Source: Rhinopomastus cyanomelas (Eukaryota; Chordata; Aves; Bucerotiformes; Rhinopomastidae). Taken from it: DNA of 64,000 nt. The first letter of the stretch is position 1; each line of letters starts with the position of its first letter. Under the pieces are notes generated by a model. The model was not told the origin of the DNA. It made no database searches and saw nothing but the letters and a program-made list of their open reading frames with translations. Positions 42,546 through 54,100 of the stretch are shown here, one piece after another. Location of the stretch: contig VXBP01008209.1 in the NCBI GenBank assembly GCA_013400115.1, positions 1 to 64,000 of the forward strand. The letters run 5' to 3'. The position numbers and the translations under genes were made by a program.

Positions 42546-45500
42546 CCCCAGGGACGAAACGACCAGCTGTCCTCTCCAGCTGAAAACCAGACAGATTGAA
42601 GCTGACAGCAACCAGCTCCCTGGCGGCAGAGTCCGTTTAGGAGCGGAAAGATCTATCTGGGGAAGTCTGTCTGTGAAAGGCTTGAAAGAAAAAGAGATGG
42701 AAAATCAACCAAATCCCCTGGGAACAGCCAGAGCTGAGGAGAACCAGAGCTGCTGCTCGAACTCCACCTGCGCTCGGCAGCAGCAGCAGCAGCGTTGCAG
42801 CCGATCGCAAACCTGCCCCAGGGTGTGTTGAGATCACCCAAGCATCAGGGTAGGAGCTGCTGCCTGGGGACACCGGGGGCTGAACACCCCGGATAGGGGG
42901 TCCCTGGGGTGACAGGAGGACAGCTGGGGTGACGGGGCAGGCGGCTCTGTGCTGCCCTGCGGCTGCTGTGTCCAGCCAGGCACCACCACGTCCTCAGCAC
43001 CTGCACCCAGAGCACCCACCAGCACCCAGAGCACCCACAAGAGCCACCTACCTCAGGGCCTTTTGCCTTCAGTCTGGCAGCAGCTGGATGAGCTGATGGC
43101 TGCAGCAGAGCCCCCGCAGGACCTCTCCAGGGTGTCTCTCAAGGAACTGAGCCCCCTCTGAGAGCATCATGAACCTCCTACTCCAACTATCCCAGCCCAG
43201 CTGGAGACACAAGGTCCAGGCACTGGTCTGGAGCAGCCACCAACAGCAATTGTGAAGTCTCCAGGAGCAGACTGAGCTGCAAACCCCTGAGCAGGGACTG
43301 AGCAAAGACCACCCAACGCACAGCCGCTACAGGAGGGCTCAGCCTTCTTTCTCCTCTCCCCATCCTTCCTCGGAGGTCTGTGCTGCAGAGGGGATCCCCG
43401 AGGGTTTTCTCCATCAGCCAGCTCAAAGCCCAGGAGCTGAGGCACTCCGGGCTGCTTGCAGACCCAGAAACCCCCACGTCTGGAGGAGAGGGTGAGAAAA
43501 GCCGCGAAACCGCAGCTGCCACCAGCCTGCAGAGAGCAGCCGGCAGCGAAACGGGGGCTGCGGAGCACGAGGAGAGCAGGTCCTGCCTCGAGGAGACAAC
43601 TTCTCAGTGCTCGGCCAGCTTTGGGGCTAGAAACTGTCCTTTGGCCACGGAAACCAGAGCTGAACCCCCAGGAGAGGGGCTACAGAGAACCAGGGGTGCA
43701 GCACAAGCCGCCTTGACGCGATTCCATCTCTTGTCCTTCAGAAGGAAGATCAGCAGGAGCCTCTCACTGCTGTCGGGTTCTATTTTTATCCCTCTATTCA
43801 GGCCAAGATATTTAAGAACCCAAATTCACCTCGGAGAGCATCTCCACGTTTAGTGCCAGACTTGCTAATGAGACATCAAGGAAGCAGCGACATCCCTCCC
43901 CCACCGCCGTCACCCAACACAACCCCAGGCAGCCCACGGCCTCTCGTGCCGTCTGTGCTGCTACGCTGAGGCACGAAGCGGCTCCTCCAGCTCGGATGAA
44001 CCTTCAGCTCTCGCCTCCCAGGCTAAAAGTGCTTCAAGAACAACACGGGCCTCGTGGCTTCACTGCCACAGGGTCCTTGTTTCCACCCCAGTGGGCAACT
44101 TAGAGGTGGTTCAGCCGCATGGGGCAGCTGCTGGTATCAACATCAGTTGGGGAATGAAGCCCGGTGGAGGGCTCTGGGGGTACTGAGGAGAAGGCTCTGG
44201 GGAGACCCTAGGGTGGCCTTTCAGTGCTGAAAAGGACTGGTAAGAAAGGTGGGGACAGACTTTTCAGCAGGAGCTGCTGTGGCAGGATGAGGGGTGATGG
44301 TTAAACTCAAAGAGGGAGATTCAGACTGGAGCAGAGGAAAGACAGCGGAACACAGAGGTGGGGTTGCTGCCACCAGGATCTTCCCTGCTGTAATTCCAAC
44401 CTGAACTTTACAAAAGCCAACAGCCTGGTCCTTAGGAAGTTCTCGTGGCCTTGTGTCCCACCACAGCACCAGGGGGAGATGACCCAGAAAGTGGACAACA
44501 CCAAACTCAATCCATCCTGCTGGCTGTCCAACACACAGAAGTCCTGCTGGAGCCTCAGCACAAGCTGCCCCCCAGCCTTTTCTCACGGTTCGATGAACCC
44601 GAGCGGAAGAACGGTGCTGAGCCACTTGGCCCAGAGAGCCAGCGGCAACGTAGACTCAGCAAAAACACTCCGGCAGCCCCGGGGCGGACGAGGGCAAAGC
44701 TCTAGATAAGGCTTTATCCACACAGCCCCGTTCCTCCCCACAAAGCCTCAGAGCCCACCTCACTCGACAGCAGAGGAAGAGGAAGCCCAGGCCGGAGGGA
44801 GCAGCTTGCCCGAGGTCAGAAGAAGGTTCCGCTGCGGCCGGATCTCTCCGACTAGTTTATCAGCTCCGGCTCGTTCCAGCTTGTGATATCCTGCAGTACT
44901 CAGCTCCTTCTGGAGGGGATGAGAGCCATCACAAAGTTCCCACTTGAAGCTGTCACTACATTGAAAGGTGCCCTTTCCAGAGGTCAGGCAGTGACGGACT
45001 GGTCACATCAAGAGAGAGAGATCGGCCAGTGCGGCATCAGGGACCTGTGCCAAGAGCCCTCGTGCAGAGGAGCACGGTGTGTGCTCGGTGCAAACAAGAG
45101 GCACTAAACCCAACAGGGATTGGGGCTCAAACCCCCACAAAGGAGGTTCCTTCTCTCTTCCTCACTGGCCCAAACGCTGAAGTAACACAAAATCAGAGAC
45201 CTGGCTGGAGGTGGCCTGACTCTGCAGGGAGACGGGAGCATTCCTGGGGCACTGGGTTTGTAGAGACCCCCATGCAGCTCCGTTAAACCAGAACAGATGT
45301 ATTTTCCCCCCACGGCTGCCCTTCCAGCAGGCAGGTCCCTCAGGACCGCTGCACTTGGAGCACCAAGAAATTAAGTGTCATCAGCCTGATTGGCAGCAAA
45401 CTGTAGCTGCAGAAACCCGAGAGGTTCTGGAGAGGCAGCTCTTCCCACAGTCAACCCCCACCCCAGTTAGAAGCTGGAACTATGACCCAGTTGGAAGCAG

Positions 45501-45589
45501 GTTTGCTGCTGCCCCATCTGCAAGGCTGCTCAATCCACGGGTCAGAGGCCAGGTGAGAGCAAACGGCTGCACAGTGGAGGAGTGAGGGT
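42546..45589. other. Intergenic sequence between B9D1 and EPN2
   Basis: About 3 kb without recognisable CR1 or gene. The longest open frame (157 codons near 43380) has no known motif, no splice-supported extension and biased composition. A small duplicated gcacccagagcacccac lies at about 43005-43040. Confidence 0.6.
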
Positions 45590-45775
45590 GACAAGAGCAC
45601 TGCAAGGGGCTGCCCTGGGCAGGCTGTGGAATCTCCTTCTCTGGAGATGTTTATAACCCACCTGGACATGTTCCTGTGCGACTGGATCTAGGGGATCCTG
45701 CTGTGGCAGGGGGACTGGACAGGATGATCTTCTGAGGTCCCTTCCAGTCCCTGATGCTCTGCTGCTTCTGAGCAG
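45590..45775 (+). mobile_element. CR1 3' fragment
   Basis: Sense; gggctgccctgggcaggctg to tail ccagtccctgatgctctg; source-side tail of the transduction-like segment. Confidence 0.9.
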
Positions 45776-45897
45776 ACGGCCCAGTACACAGTCTCAGGGA
45801 TGGGCTCAGGTGGAGGCACTGATGTTGGCCAGTGGCTGCCAAGTAGCAGAGAAGGCAGATTGGATGTGTCTGTGACCCTTCCTGAGTCCTCCCTCTC
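45776..45897 (+). repeat. CR1-linked unique segment, copy 2
   Basis: Same segment as 15998-16129 in the opposite orientation, again lying between two CR1 tails (45590-45775 and 45898-45945). Confidence 0.8.
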
Positions 45898-46088
45898 GTT
45901 CGAGGTCCCTTCCAACCCCTCACATGCTGTGATTCTGTGATCTCTCCAACCTTTGTTCCACGAGCAACTCTGCCAGATGTGAACACGGAGCCTCCACTGA
46001 GACAGCACCTGCTCAGCCCGGGGACTGGCCTAGATGGTCTTTCGAGGTCCCTTCCCATCCCTAACGTTCTGTGATTCTGTAATTCCAC
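45898..46088 (+). mobile_element. Two CR1 3' ends
   Basis: Sense tails at 45898-45945 and 46018-46088; the second stops just short of the EPN2 cleavage site. Confidence 0.85.
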
Positions 46089-46152
46089 AAGGGCAGGGCG
46101 ATGTGGTGTAAAGAAGGAATCCAGCCACCTGCAACACAACAGAGTCTTCACT

Positions 46153-46158
46153 TTTATT
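46153..46158 (-). terminator. EPN2: Poly(A) signal of EPN2
   Basis: AATAAA on the minus strand (tttatt on plus), followed about 20 bases on by a GT-rich stretch (tgttgtgttg). This is the expected layout of a cleavage site. Confidence 0.75.
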
Positions 46159-48281
46159 GAGTTAGTGAGGTCTCGACTGATTCTGATCCAGCTCATCTCC
46201 GAGAACCCCCTTTTCCTCACGGGAAGAGCCCGGGGAAAGCGACAGACCCAGCGAGGAGATCACGCTGCCAACGCACAGAGTTAACTCTGTGCAGCGCTTT
46301 CACCTCTCCTTGGAGCACAAACCTTCACCCATCTCATCCAACCCATCAACAGTCCGCAGGACGGAACCGGGAGCGCGGCGGCAGCGGCGGCTTTTCCGAG
46401 CGGGATTACAGACAACTACGCGGCGTCTTGAAAAAGCTCTGGACACGGCTGGAACATAAGCAATACAATTTTAATTCCGACCAGTCGCCTACAAACCCCC
46501 TCAGGTCCTTCCACTGTCCTGATGGCGCTCAGTCGACAGCAACGGGTTTTGGCGGGGGGAGAAAAACCCAAACCCAAAGCAAACAACAACCCAAAGGAGA
46601 CACGGAGATACAGGCGTCGTGATACAGCGGTACAAGTGATAAATTCTCTCTGCAGGAAGGAGATGTTGAGCACAAATGTCATCGAAAGCAGCCGGCTCCC
46701 AGTTCAACAGATCGGGGAAGGGGTCGGGAAAAGCTTCAAACGCGTGTCAGAGGGAGAGAAGGGAGCGTGGGGTGAGGGTCTGCTGTGAAAAGCAAAGCGC
46801 CGCGTCCTTGGCTTCCCGCCGGCGTTCAGCCGCGTCCGAACCCCAGGGGCGAGGGGAAGGTGGAGAACGCCGGTCGCTCGGCAGCCACGGGACTTCCGAG
46901 AGCCGCAAAACCCACCGGGGTTTGGGGTTTAGTGAATCCTTCCCTTTCCCCTCCGTGTAGTTTAGTTTCTCTCGAGTATAAAACTGAATCAATAGCGGAG
47001 CTTTCTGTTTGGGGGGTTGAAGCTGATGCCGAGGGACCAGCTTCTTATTTTTCTCTCTCTTTTCTTTTTTTAAAGGTTTTTTTTTTGTTTGTTTTTGTAT
47101 AAAATATTTAACACTTTTCGTTCTCTTTGGTCAACTTGACCAGTAAGGCTTCTTTTGGGCTACTAACACTTTAAAAATCAAAAGCACTTGGTTTGGTTTT
47201 TAGTTATTTTGTTAGTGAAGAAAAGAAGGGGAAGGGTTGGGGGGGACGTGGGGGAGAAAGGGGGAGACGGCGGAGCGGATGCGATCGGATGCGTCCTCCG
47301 TGCAAACAGAAGCAGGAGGAAGAATTACTCGGGGGAAGGAATTAGTCTGGAGAGCAGTTAAATTACCACCAAAACACACAAAGTCATACAGAGTGACACT
47401 CTGGTGTCACGTGGCCCGGGGCAGCCACTGCCACGACACCCACTGGGTGATGTCTTGAGAAGCAGTCTCCAGCCCTGGAGCCCAGGGGATGGATCAAACC
47501 TGCTGAACTCAGCTCCTGCCACCTCACAGGTCAGACTGGGGCTTCCAGAACAGTCAGTCCTGGGCCCAACACCGTGCAGCACCACGGACAAGCTCCTTGT
47601 CCTGCTGTAGCGCACGTGTCTGACCGGCTCCATAGTGCCTCATCCCGCTGTCGTGCACAACAGACATGTCTGTGGACCTAGCTACGCTAGAGGGAACGCA
47701 AGGGGCTTGGGGCAAGGGACAATTTGCCATTCATCAGCAGCTTCATCAACCCAGGGCTCCCCACCAGACCAAGAGGCACCTTCCTACCGCTGACACAGGG
47801 CAGCTCTGACCTCTCGGTGACTTCATCACCTCCTTCACCTCTCCCTCCTTGCCTCCACAGTGCTTCACTTGCCCGCTGAGCAGACAACCGGCCCATCCTG
47901 CCTGTTGCAAGTCCAGGTGACAGAGGGGAACAAAAACCAAACCCCAACCAGACCCCACCGAGTGACCGCACTGCTCTGAGAGAATTAAATGGGAAATAAC
48001 GAACACGACGGACAAACCTCGCCACAGCTCAGCTGGAACGCACTCTCCACCCCCAGGTCCCTCCCCTGCTCTGCACGGATCACACCCTTCCTGATCTACA
48101 CTTCTCAGTAACTTCAACAACCACCACCAAGTAAAGCATTTTCCTTACGCTGAAAGGCAACACAAATGCTTTGGGCTTTGTTTCCTTTTCTTTCTCAAGC
48201 CGTGCTGGGTGTGGACAGCAAACTCTCTTCCCTCCTCTACACACAAACAATAAACCAACCGAGGAGGAGACGAATATTCTC

Positions 48282-48383
48282 AATCCAAGAGGACAGAACA
48301 ATCTGCAGAGACATTCTGAATCCAAGAGGACAGAACAATCTGCAGAGACATTCTGAATCCAAGAGGACAGAACAATCTGCAGA
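48282..48383 (-). repeat. 37-bp tandem repeat in the EPN2 3' UTR
   Basis: aatccaagaggacagaacaa followed by tctgcagagacattctg, 2.7 copies starting at 48282, 48319 and 48356, almost identical. Confidence 0.95.
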
Positions 48384-49377
48384 GCAACACCCACGTGTTT
48401 AGCAGTCGGCGCACCGACAGCCACAGCGGCCTCGCGCTGCTCACTTCTCTGGTTGTACCCTAGAGCTGACTGTCTCTCAGCCTCCGTGACCGGCTGAAAG
48501 ACAACCCCAGTCCCTTCTGTCTTAGCCAGCACCATCACGCTGGAACAAGTGCCTCTGGCAACTGCCTTCAGCTTGTTTGGGTTTCTCAGGGGATGAGTTT
48601 TCCCCCCTAATTGTTTCTAATCAGGGAAAGGCCACCACGATGCATCAGTCGGTTCACGGGAGCACACTGTGGGCTACCCCTCTCTCCAACGTGCTCTGCT
48701 GGTCTTCATGAAGAGCAGCTCTACCAGCAGAAAAACCAGCCCCAGCGGGGTTTAGCGCCGACGAACGGGGACACGCGAGTTGCCAACGTCTAGCTGAGCT
48801 CACGCGTCAATGACGGTTGGGAAACGGAAGCGGTTACTGGGTGCATCTTTCATTAAGAAAAATTAAGAGTCAATAAAATTCATCAGTTGTCTTTTGTACA
48901 TTAGAATTTTTAACATCTCCAGAAACAAAATATCACCAAAACAAACAAAGAAGCCTCTCTGCTGATCTTCGTCAAGGCTACTGGTCTGTGCCCAGTTTGG
49001 GAACGGGAAAGTGGGAACAAATCAAGGGAAAGGTGACTTTAGTGTCGGGTTGGGTTGGTTTTTGTCCTGTTTAATGTAGTTTGCCACCACGTTACGTCCA
49101 AATTCATCTAAAAATAATTAGTCCCGAGGATTTGTTCTCATTCACATGATGAAGACTTCATTGCAAAGTAAATATTTAGTGTTAATCTTCCCTTTTAAAC
49201 TCTCTTTACAGAAACAAAAGAGCTAAAACCATAAATAAGAGGGCATTAAAAACCATTAAAATGACATTTGCCAAGGTCTTAGTCTTTTTCGTTTTGTTTC
49301 ATCCAGCCAGACTTGATAAATCTATCCAAAACCTGGACAGTTAAATAAAGAAGCACGTTATAAAAATCAGCAAAAAA

Positions 49378-49560
49378 ATGAAAAGGAGAGAAAACAACCC
49401 AAAAATAAAGGAGAAAACAACAAAAAAAAAAAAAAAGGAGAGGGGAAAAAAGGAGGAGAGGGGAGAAGGGGGCCAAAGGAAGGGAGAGGAGGGGGGAGAA
49501 GGTGGCCAAAGGAGGAGAGAAAATGAGAGAAAACAACACAAAAAGAGAGGAAACAAAACC
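49378..49560 (-). repeat. Long polypurine/polypyrimidine tract
   Basis: About 180 bases almost free of C/T on the plus strand (A- and G-rich, including a run of about 14 A), therefore C/U-rich in EPN2 mRNA. ggccaaaggagg-like blocks recur inside. Confidence 0.9.
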
Positions 49561-50780
49561 CGCAGGACTATTAACTCTGCAAACTCCGAATATGAGAGTG
49601 TACTAAACAAAACATGTGCAAAAGTATACAAGAGTAACTGCAAACAGCAAGGTTAAGCCTGAATTAGTTGGTTTAAAGCTCGCCCCGGTGAAACTGAAGT
49701 CAAAAAGATGTCCCCCACTGTCTCTTTTTTTTGTCTATTTTTTTTTGTCGTCGGGTTTTTCCCCTCCCTCCCCCCAGCCCTCACATTTTAAGTCAAATAA
49801 ACTTAAAACTTAACAAAACAAACCCAAAGCAAAAAGTACAGGTGATAAACTTCCAAACGAAGCCGGTACTGGACAAGCACAGAGCAGGACACTCACTCAG
49901 CACGAGTGCAGCATGCCACTCACGGAGAGTTCCTCACGAGTCCTTGGAGTAGTGTACGATTCAACACGACAGCACACGGGATACTCGACAGCTCCACAAT
50001 GTTCTCGGGGTTGGGTTGCTCGTGTCCGGTTGGGGTCGGTGGTTGTGTCTCTTAAAATCTTCCTGGTGTTTGTTTGAGCTGAGCCTGGGTTTCCCGCTCA
50101 CACCTCTCGCGCTCAGGAAAGGCGGCGCCGGTTTTTGCGCTGCGAGGCCTTACAAGCCCACAAAGCAGCCGCCTGGGCCCTCGGAATCGTTCTAAGAGAG
50201 TAAGGACTATGGGTGAACCAACAGTCTAAGAACTGTGTGTAGTTATGTGCAAAAGAAACATTCACTAGCACTCTGGAACCTCAGGGCTATCGCACGGGGC
50301 CACAGGAAGTGACAGATGGCAAGTAAGAGAGTTCGCTTCAGCATCCAGCGACATCGTCTGACATCTACAAAACAGCCGAGGGGAGTTTTGAAAGGGGCAG
50401 GTTCTTCCCTAGAAAGTGGAGTTGAAATGATTTTAATGAAATTAACCCAAAAATACAAATAAAAAGTAAGAAAATAAAATCACAAACGGGCAGAATCTAA
50501 CTTTGGTGAACAAGTCTGAAGGTCGTCACGTAATGCTCGACAAGCCGAAGGAAGGTACCATCTGTAGCAAAGACTAGATTTTGTTTTTAGATTAACTGGT
50601 AAGTAGAGAGACAACTTCTTCAAAGACCATTAACTGTAAACTGCAAATCTACTTCCGCAAGTCTCTTACACACACCGCTCAGTCCACGCGGGCCACGTTC
50701 ATTCCGCTCGTAAAGACTTCAGCCTGGAAACACTATGAAAAGGAAAAAAAAAGAAAACCAAAGTTCCTTGGATCGGGTCT

Positions 50781-51112
50781 TTATAGGAGGAAAGGGTTAG
50801 TTGTATTTGTAGGCTGGGACGCTGATGGTGGGATTCCTGTACTGTGAAGAGGTTGGGTCATTGATCCTGCAATGCTCAGCCCCTGGCCCATCCTCGTGAT
50901 AGATGCCACAGTGCCCATCGCTGGTATCGGTGCCATCCCCATAGGCACTGGGGGCATGGAAGACAGAGGTATTGGCTCCATGCTCATCGGTGGCACGGTG
51001 CTGAAGGAAGGGCTGCTTCCCATCACGGGACTGGCTCTCATTTGATTTAGAGTGAGCGGCTGAGGCTGGTTCACTTGGAACGGGTTGATTGGAGTTGGTG
51101 CTGTAGCGGCAC
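50781..51112 (-). CDS. EPN2: EPN2 terminal coding exon and stop
   Basis: GAATAPTPINPFQVNQPQPL followed by a Met/Pro/Ser-rich low-complexity stretch and TNTTNPFLL, stop TAA at 50783-50781. Two NPF motifs. Confidence 0.97.
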
Positions 51113-54100
51113 CTGGTTCGGAGAGAAGAAGGGACAAGAGGAAGAGAGATCACAACTCCACGAAGAACACGAGGCTCTGGAGATCATCTCTGCTGTCAGA
51201 GAACCCACTGCCAGGATATCCCAACACACTCCCAACCCCAGAACATCCTGTGGAGAAACCTGCCCGCACTCAGTCAACTGGGGCTGCCCTGGTGCACGTT
51301 TCCTTGAACCAATAAAGGCCACAAAACACCCCTCTGGTGACCCACAGTTTCCACTTTCAACAGCAGTCACTGGAGTGACAGGCTCTCAATTTGATTGCCC
51401 AAGACACAGCCGGCCAGGACACTCCCCAAGGCACAGCTGGCCAGGAGCCCCCCTCAAAGGGCACCGCCGGCCAGGAGCCCCCTTCCAGGGCACCATTTAC
51501 TTCTTAAACTCTCACTTAAAACTCGCGTTAGGGAAGTGCAGGCTCTCTGCACTGCAGATTTGGGCATTTCCTTCAAGAACTCATCCACTCCACCCCGTTT
51601 AGAAGCCAAACGTGTTTCTGGCCCCGCGTTTTGACAGGAATTCATAAAGTAAACAAGTTGTTTCCGACTTGCAGCGGTGCTAGAAGAAGCGGAGAAGAAC
51701 TTTCCCAGCGTTTGAGGCTCTCTGGAGTGCTGCCAGCAGCACACATTCCTTTTACCGTATATGTGCAGCGATATTTGGATGGCCCAGTGACCCCTCATAA
51801 ACTTCTTGTAGTAACCGGTAATGGCAGACACACAGACTTCCTCTTGCTAAACACTGCCAAGGCTGGTTCAGAATCGCTGCTCAGAGTTACTGGGGTTTTT
51901 CCAACTCAAGGAATTTAATAAACTGACCTGGTTTTTTTTTTCCTTCCATTGGAAGAGTGAAGAAAATAAAGAGTGAAAAAGTGTTTTGAAGTGTTTACAA
52001 CACTGTATTAGGGTCACACAGCCATTTCAGCTTTAAGGAACCTCCTATATGGCGTCCACGTGTTTAACGTCACCGTTAAAGTGCTCCAAGTAGAATCATA
52101 AAATCGTTAAGGTTGGAAAAGACCTACAGGATCATTAGGTGCAAAAACAGCCTCTAACAGGGGCCAATGTACAATAGCTGATCCCAGAACATTAGGGACT
52201 GGAAGGGACCTCAAAAGCTCTGATGTTTTAGTTCAACCTGCACCAAGTGTGTTCTGATCAAAACTGGTTTATCCTGCCAGCCTAAAGACAGCCAAACCAG
52301 TCAGACTCCATGTAACCACACTGGAGTTTGTTGTCTGGAACCACAGGCTGCTGTGAGAGCTGCTGCTGTGCCAGTCACAGCTTGAGTAAACGGACAATCC
52401 TTACCTGCCTCCACACAACCTACAACCTACTGGCTGCCCAAGGGATTCAGAGAATCACAGAACATCAGGGATTGGAAGGGAGCTCAAAAGCTCGTCCAGT
52501 CCCATCTCCCTGACACAGCAGGATCCCTGAGACCAAGCCACACAAGAACATATCCAGACAGCTTTTAAATGGCTCCAGAGAAGGAGACTCCACAACCCTC
52601 CGTGGGCAGCCCCTGCCAGGGCTCTGGCACCCTCCCTGGGAACAAGGTCCTTCTCAGATTGATGGGGAACCTCCTCTGCTCCAGCTCACACCCGCTGCCC
52701 CTTGTCCCGTCACTGGGTGCCCCTGAGCAGAGCCTGGCTCCATCCTCCTGACACCCACCCTTCCCATATTTATAAACATTCTCTGGTGGCCCACGTTCAC
52801 ATGTCCCCCCTTGCTGTCGGTCAATCAGCTCTAGCCCAGACATCTTTAGTAACCTGAAGCTGCCTTCTAACACAAAGAATCTCAAGAGAGCAGGGAAAAA
52901 GCGAAGGAGAAACTGCCCCAAACCAAAGAAACAGACCTGGTGCCAAGAATGGATTCAGTGAAGTGACAGGTTGTGGGGGCTTCGACACCAGTGAATCCAG
53001 GTTCACCAAAGCAGCGTTGGGGCCCAGGAAGGACTCGGGGGTTTTCCGAGCCGCGCTTTGTTTGCCCGATGCCACGCTCGAGTGCTGGGAATCAAAGAGA
53101 TCGGGACTCGTGGTACCGCTGTGCTGAGATGGCAAAGTGGAACCTGATTCGGCTGAAACAACACAACGAGAGGAAAAAACAACTTCTTAGAGGCAAGCAA
53201 AGAAAACCCTGAAGCCTCCAACAGCAGAAACTCATTGAAATCTAACGTATTAGTCAGGTTTCAGTGCACATCATGCCCTTCCAGCACGCAAGCAGATAAA
53301 TGTTCTTTAGAAGAGCAGGAAGCAGCTACGGTTAGAGTTGCAGTGCTCTAGTAAAAGCGCTTCCTGATCTGCCCTGATGAATATTCTCTTGGTACAGACG
53401 GGACTGAGAGACTCCAAGGAAAAGGTAATCAAAAGCTTTGGCTTCTGCCTTTTCACTCCAGCAGTGCTGCACCTTTCCTAGTGAGATTCCACCCAGGTTC
53501 TCTCTTTTGTGCTACAAAGACCAAGCCCAGCTGCGAACTAGTCGCTATTCTTCGAGGCAGAACCATCCTGAAGTATCAAAGGCCTTTAGACTTTAAGGTC
53601 TGGCAAGTTTCATTTTAGTGACTAACAACCGAATGAAAAATACATTCAGGCGGTCACAGAAACCCCTTTTTCTCCTCTTCCTGCTATTGTTACCCACTAG
53701 AACTGGAAACATTCAGTCAACAGTGTTCTGTTTGACTTCCGAGCACGGGCCGTGCACCAAGCGCATTGGACACTGTACATTTAGAAGTCAAACAAAGTTC
53801 TGGGTCAGTGCAGCAGAAGGTTTCATACTGGAATTCCAGGGCTTACAATGCAGAAGGCTCATTCCCCCACAGCGCATGCACGGGCCACAAAACCATTAAC
53901 AACTGGGTTTTACTGCTGCATTGTCAACAGCTTTGATTTTTTTTTTTCCCTTGAAGGAAGTTGGTTTTAAATGGTTTTAAAAAATAAGAGCAGAGACATT
54001 GTGCTGCTGAGAGTCTCACCCCAAGGGCCCGCATGCTAAGAATTTGATTCATACCTGGCTTTTTGGAAGTTCGGAGTGTGTCAAACTCAGAAAAATCATC

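Larger units (their letters stand above)
46135..50780 (-). other. EPN2: EPN2 3' UTR (probable extent)
   Basis: About 4.6 kb of CR1-free, AT-rich sequence follows the stop on the minus strand and ends at the poly(A) signal at 46158-46153. CR1 tails resume immediately beyond it. Contains the 37-bp repeat at 48282-48383 and a long pyrimidine tract (49378-49560 on this strand). Candidate internal ATTAAA signals are at 49075-49070 and 46475-46470. Confidence 0.75.

Noticed and set aside
43380..43853. 157-codon frame in the B9D1-EPN2 intergenic region
   Set aside because: No domain or recognisable similarity, GC-biased composition, overlapping frames on both strands and no promoter or splice context. 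Kept only as an unexplained stretch.
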